Assembly (NCBI GenBank): GCA_036939355.1
Contig: JALLAP010000137.1
Coordinates: forward strand, 1-21,323
DNA length: 21,323 nt
Source of the DNA: Thalassiosira profunda
Lineage: Eukaryota > Bacillariophyta > Thalassiosirophyceae > Thalassiosirales > Thalassiosiraceae
Direction: 5' to 3'
How positions within the stretch are numbered: position 1 is the first letter of the stretch; every line of letters starts with the position of its first letter. The notes under the pieces were generated by a model. That model worked only from the letters and a program-made list of their open reading frames with translations, made no database searches and was not told the origin of the DNA. Shown here one piece after another: positions 18,550-21,323 of this stretch. The translations under genes and the position numbers were made by a program.

Positions 18550-18907
18550 CAGTGGAGTAGCACAAAGTGTGCCCCCTAAACTCGCCTTGTGCCCCCCCCC
18601 TCCGAGGTCAGCCTAGCCAGGGGAGTTGTGCCCCCTGGCTTCACCACAGTGAAGCAAGCAAGGAGAAGCTCCCGCCATTTTCCAGTTGTGCCCCCCTGGG
18701 AGTCCAGCCTAGCAAAAATTCTGTGCCCCCCAGGGGNCTCGCCTTGTGCCCCCCCCTCCGAGGTCAGCCTAGCCAGGGGAGTTGTGCCCCCCACTGTGAA
18801 GCAAGCAAGGAGAAGCTCCCGCCATTTTCGATTTGTGCCCCCCTGGGAGTCCAGTCTAGCAAAAAATCTGTGCCCCCCAGGGGGGCACACTTTGTGGTAG
18901 TCCACTG
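18550..18907. mobile_element. Tc1/mariner-like MITE, about 358 bp
   Basis: The left end CAGTGGAGTAGCACAAAGTG and the complement of the right end, CAGTGGACTACCACAAAGTG, differ at two of 20 positions. The match continues into TGCCCCC, making about 30-bp terminal inverted repeats. Both ends are flanked by TA (18548-18549 and 18908-18909). TA target duplication and CAGTG termini are hallmarks of the Tc1/mariner superfamily. No transposase is encoded, so it is non-autonomous. The interior consists of TGTGCCCCC-containing blocks, duplicated around the N at 18737. It sits in the divergent intergenic region between the pyruvyl transferase-like and sulfotransferase genes. Confidence 0.85.
18581..18883 (+). 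repeat. Internal duplication of the MITE around an N
   Basis: Unit A (18581-18736) and unit B (18738-18883) share the order CTCGCCTTGTGCCCCC, CCGAGGTCAGCCTAGCCAGG, GTGAAGCAAGCAAGGAGAAG, CTCCCGCCATTTTC, GGGAGTCCAG and CTGTGCCCCCCAGGGG. They differ by a 10-bp insertion in A and several substitutions. The join is a single N at 18737. They may be a genuine tandem duplication or two allelic contig ends placed side by side. Confidence 0.8.
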
Positions 18908-18910
18908 TAG

Positions 18911-19178
18911 GTATGTAGGAAATCTTGCAAAGCGGAGCGAGAAGAGAAGAAGCAAGAAGTTGAGCCCGCCCGCCCTCCAACGCATGCCAATGACTGCAGT
19001 CACCACAAGTTCGACGGGACCGGGAGCTGGGAAGGGTGCCCGTCCTTCTACCATACCGCGGGTGGGCTGGGACCCCCTTGAAGCCCACTCTTCAACCGGG
19101 CTCGACAACCCGTGGGGCGCCACAACTTAATCAACCGCGCATCGGCAACCCGTTGGGGCGCCGCACATTCGCCTCGCC
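18911..19178 (+). promoter_or_regulatory. 5' leader and promoter region of the sulfotransferase
   Basis: A 268-bp stretch between the MITE and ATG 19179. CAACCCGTGGGGCGCCACA (19106) recurs as CAACCCGTTGGGGCGCCGCA (19146), a 40-bp offset imperfect direct repeat just upstream of the start. No TATA box is evident. Confidence 0.4.
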
Positions 19179-20896
19179 ATGTGCGCGCAGGACGAGGAGT
19201 TCGACGGGCTGCTGCCGAGCGAGAAGGCCGAGGACGCCCTTGCCAAGCGTAGGGCCGCGGCCGCCGCACCGAGAGGGAAGGGCTACGTGCTCCTCTTCGT
19301 GCTGACGGCCTGCGTGGCGTTCGCAGCGGGGTGGTTCTTCTCCCCCCACCACAGTGATATATCCGACAACCTGGCAGATGCGGGGGGCGAGCCGGATGTG
19401 GCAGCTAACAGTGCACATGTTGCGCACGATGCGGAAGATGTGGCGGCCGTTGAGATCCCCGCCACGGGCAGGGACATCGACATGCCCGAGCCGCTGTTCA
19501 ACTCCTCCTTCGTTGAATACCTCGTCTCCGGAATGAAGCACATGATTGCAAAGCAGAACGGGACGAAGAAGTACAAATACGAGAGCCACTTCCTCGATCG
19601 TTGGCCCAATAGCACTCTTCCTTATTGGGCGAAGAAGACGATCCCCTTCAACCGGTTTATCACACAAGACAAGCAGGTGTGCCTGGTGCATGTCGGCAAA
19701 GCTGGGGGATCGACCATTGGATGCACCCTAGGATTCTCTCTGCACTGCGATAACGACAATGATATCAAGGTGAGATGGCCTCGTCTCGTTTCGTTGCATC
19801 TCTGCCTTTGCAAACGCGCTCATGTCACGTGCCATTCTCTTTGCAGGGCCTCCTCCCCATTGTCACCACTCACGCCTTTCATCGGGGGGTGGATGATTGC
19901 GCGAAGAATGCTGCATGTGAGTGTTACTGTTTGCAATGAGACGACATACCAACAGTTCGCTCTTTGCTCACCGCTCTGCTTCAATGTGAATATGAAATGT
20001 GCAGATAATCTTTTCGTGGTGCGTGATCCGCTGGCAAGAGTCCTCTCTTCATTCTACTACGAGAGGCCGAACATGACAGAAGACGATCCCTTTGGAGGCA
20101 AGAAATGGCACTCGGAAATGTTGTACGTTGCCGGTCCTACGGGCGCTTCGGGCAACGGGACGACTGGCTGTGGGTTCTGGACATTGCAGGAGCTGGCGCA
20201 ACGGGGATTGATGAATACAGAAAAGGACGAGCAATCAATCAAATGCAGAGCGAGGGCGTACAATACGATTACCGGCACTGGACGCTATCTTACGCACACG
20301 TGAGTGTCAACTGTATTTGCTGATTTCATTTCGCCACAGAATGGCAATCTCACTTGCTAATGCCCTCAATACAGATGGTTCAACTATCAGTATTATGCAC
20401 AATACGCCTTCCGGACAGAGCACAATAGAGATCCAATCATTCCAGAGGGAGCCAACCTGCTGGTGATTCGACAGGACCACATGGTGGATGATTACAACCG
20501 AATAAATCAAATCATCGGAGGAAAGTCGCAACACATATTGACAGCTGCTGATTTACCGAGGAACAATGTGAGTGCTCTGGAGAGATGATTTGAGTTTGTT
20601 CGCCACGTTATATTGTTCTCAACTCACTTGTTTGCGCGTAGGCCCACGCCAAAAACGCCACGGAGATGTACCTTAGCGATGACTCCAAATCCGCTCTCTG
20701 CCGGGCACTCTGCAATGAGATTCAGGTCTACAAACAGATTATTCGGTCTGCAATAAATCTCAACGACGCGGATGTTCAGGACGCTTTGGAGAAATTGATG
20801 GAGGTGTGTCCAAAGGAGGCTGCGGGGAAAGATTGTCACTTCAAAAGACCTGACATGAGGCGCAAAATCGAGGGAGCAAGGGGAGCCCTGCCATAG
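19179..20896 (+). CDS. Membrane-anchored sulfotransferase, five exons
   Basis: Exons 19179-19769, 19847-19916, 20005-20299, 20375-20567 and 20642-20896 (introns 77, 88, 75 and 74 nt, GT-AG, phases consistent) give 467 aa ending in TAG. A short cytosolic N-terminus is followed by one membrane segment (about 35-54, GYVLLFVLTACVAFAAGWFF), the type II layout of Golgi sulfotransferases. The 5'-phosphosulfate loop for the donor PAPS is LVHVGKAGGSTIG (169-181). The 3'-phosphate-binding motif is VVRDPLARVLSSFYY (225-239), which is only joined in frame by splicing exons 2 and 3. Several NxS/T sites (NSS, NGT, NST, NMT) suit a lumenal protein. It probably sulfates a carbohydrate acceptor; the acceptor cannot be told. 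It shares a divergent intergenic region containing a MITE with the pyruvyl transferase-like gene, and it converges on the TBC gene with a 59-bp gap. Confidence 0.88.
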
Positions 20897-20955
20897 GATA
20901 CGAAATGACTGGTAGCATGGTGAGCTTAAATCATGTGGCCAGTTAGGAGTTCCTA

Positions 20956-21323
20956 TCATCGAAAGTATTCATTCGAGTCCGCCTGGTTTGTCTTTGCGAT
21001 CTCCATCTCGATCTCGGCCAGCATCCTGTTGGTGATCTTGATCTGCAGCGCACACGGAATCAGAATATCCCGACGCAGGAGAGTAGCGTCGGGGAACGTA
21101 TTTAGATACGTCATCATCCCCTCCAGGTCGTGGTTGAGCAACGTCGGTTGACTGAGAAACAAGATGGCAGTCCCCACACGGAAGAATATCTTGAAGCTGC
21201 GCTCGACGAGCCAAATATCCCACATGTGGCAGACGGTCGTCGACGGCATTGAGGGCAGGTACAGAAAGAGCGTCTGGAACCAACCCAACGCAAAGAGACC
21301 GACGTTCAGCTCGTGGTGCTCAA
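20956..21323 (-). CDS. TBC-domain (Rab GTPase-activating) protein, C-terminal part
   Basis: The frame is open from the right edge (EHHELNVGLFALGWFQTLFL) to TGA at 20956-20958, about 121 residues. The pattern GWFQTLF...LP...WDIWLVE...FFRVGTAIL matches the last third of a TBC domain, where WF.TLF, P...R.WD.F and FRV.LAIL are conserved. The catalytic Arg and Gln fingers (IxxDxxR, YxQ) would lie upstream, outside the window, so activity cannot be judged. TBC proteins stimulate GTP hydrolysis by Rab GTPases in vesicle traffic. The Arg usually found in the RIWD motif is replaced (CHMWDIW). After the domain comes a short tail with a likely helix (MLAEIEMEIAKTNQ). Convergent with the sulfotransferase. 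Confidence 0.75.
   Translation of the reverse strand, partial: EHHELNVGLFALGWFQTLFLYLPSMPSTTVCHMWDIWLVERSFKIFFRVGTAILFLSQPTLLNHDLEGMMTYLNTFPDATLLRRDILIPCALQIKITNRMLAEIEMEIAKTNQADSNEYFR

Noticed and set aside
18567..19130. Open frames across the MITE on both strands
   Set aside because: They translate the TGTGCCCCC repeats and run through the N; repeat-derived, with no motif.
1..21323. tRNA, rRNA or other structured RNA genes
   Set aside because: I saw no tRNA-like box A/box B pair or rRNA sequence on reading both strands; a covariance-model scan would be needed to exclude small RNAs.

Overview
The window reads as nuclear DNA of a unicellular eukaryotic alga, most probably a diatom (Thalassiosira-like). 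It is GC-rich. Introns are short (67-96 nt) with GT-AG ends and mostly GTGAGT/GTAAGG donors. Genes are packed closely on both strands. The protein repertoire fits a diatom: MORN/MYND/leucine-rich-repeat proteins, an ankyrin protein with a conserved C-terminal tail, a protein with duplicated CxxHP...CPxC motifs and MORN-like segments, and Golgi-type glycan-modifying enzymes. The species assignment is inference.

Layout. 1-172: 3' tail of a MORN/MYND/LRR-family gene (+). 329-3385: 1018-aa low-complexity protein with Cys/His and MORN-like motifs (-). 4190-6084: five-exon pyruvate kinase with a mitochondrial-type presequence (-). 6466-8213: MORN-MYND-LRR gene copy carrying apparent frameshifts, the last two inferred from the paralogous tail at 1-172 (+). 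8322-9476: two-exon ankyrin protein (-). 9638-10589: foldback-like repetitive element with inverted ends and internal tandem units, filling the space between two divergent genes. 10665-12191: unrecognised 508-aa single-exon gene (+). 13140-16028: single-exon ankyrin plus PP2C phosphatase gene (+). 16129-16406: partial second copy of the repetitive element, starting at an N. 16415-18210: two-exon membrane-anchored polysaccharide pyruvyl transferase family gene (-). 18550-18907: small Tc1/mariner-like MITE with TA flanks and an internal duplication at a second N. 19179-20896: five-exon membrane-anchored sulfotransferase (+). 20956-21323: C-terminal part of a TBC (Rab-GAP) domain gene (-), running off the window.

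The genes are mostly unrelated housekeeping or signalling functions. The pyruvyl transferase-like and sulfotransferase genes are divergent neighbours and both look like type II membrane proteins. They could both add negative charge to secreted glycans. Two of the divergent promoter regions contain mobile elements. The main points for a second look are the foldback element and its partial second copy (possibly bounding a 6.8-kb composite with two cargo genes), the orphan 508-aa gene, the frameshifted MORN-MYND-LRR copy, and the MITE in the glycan-gene intergenic region.
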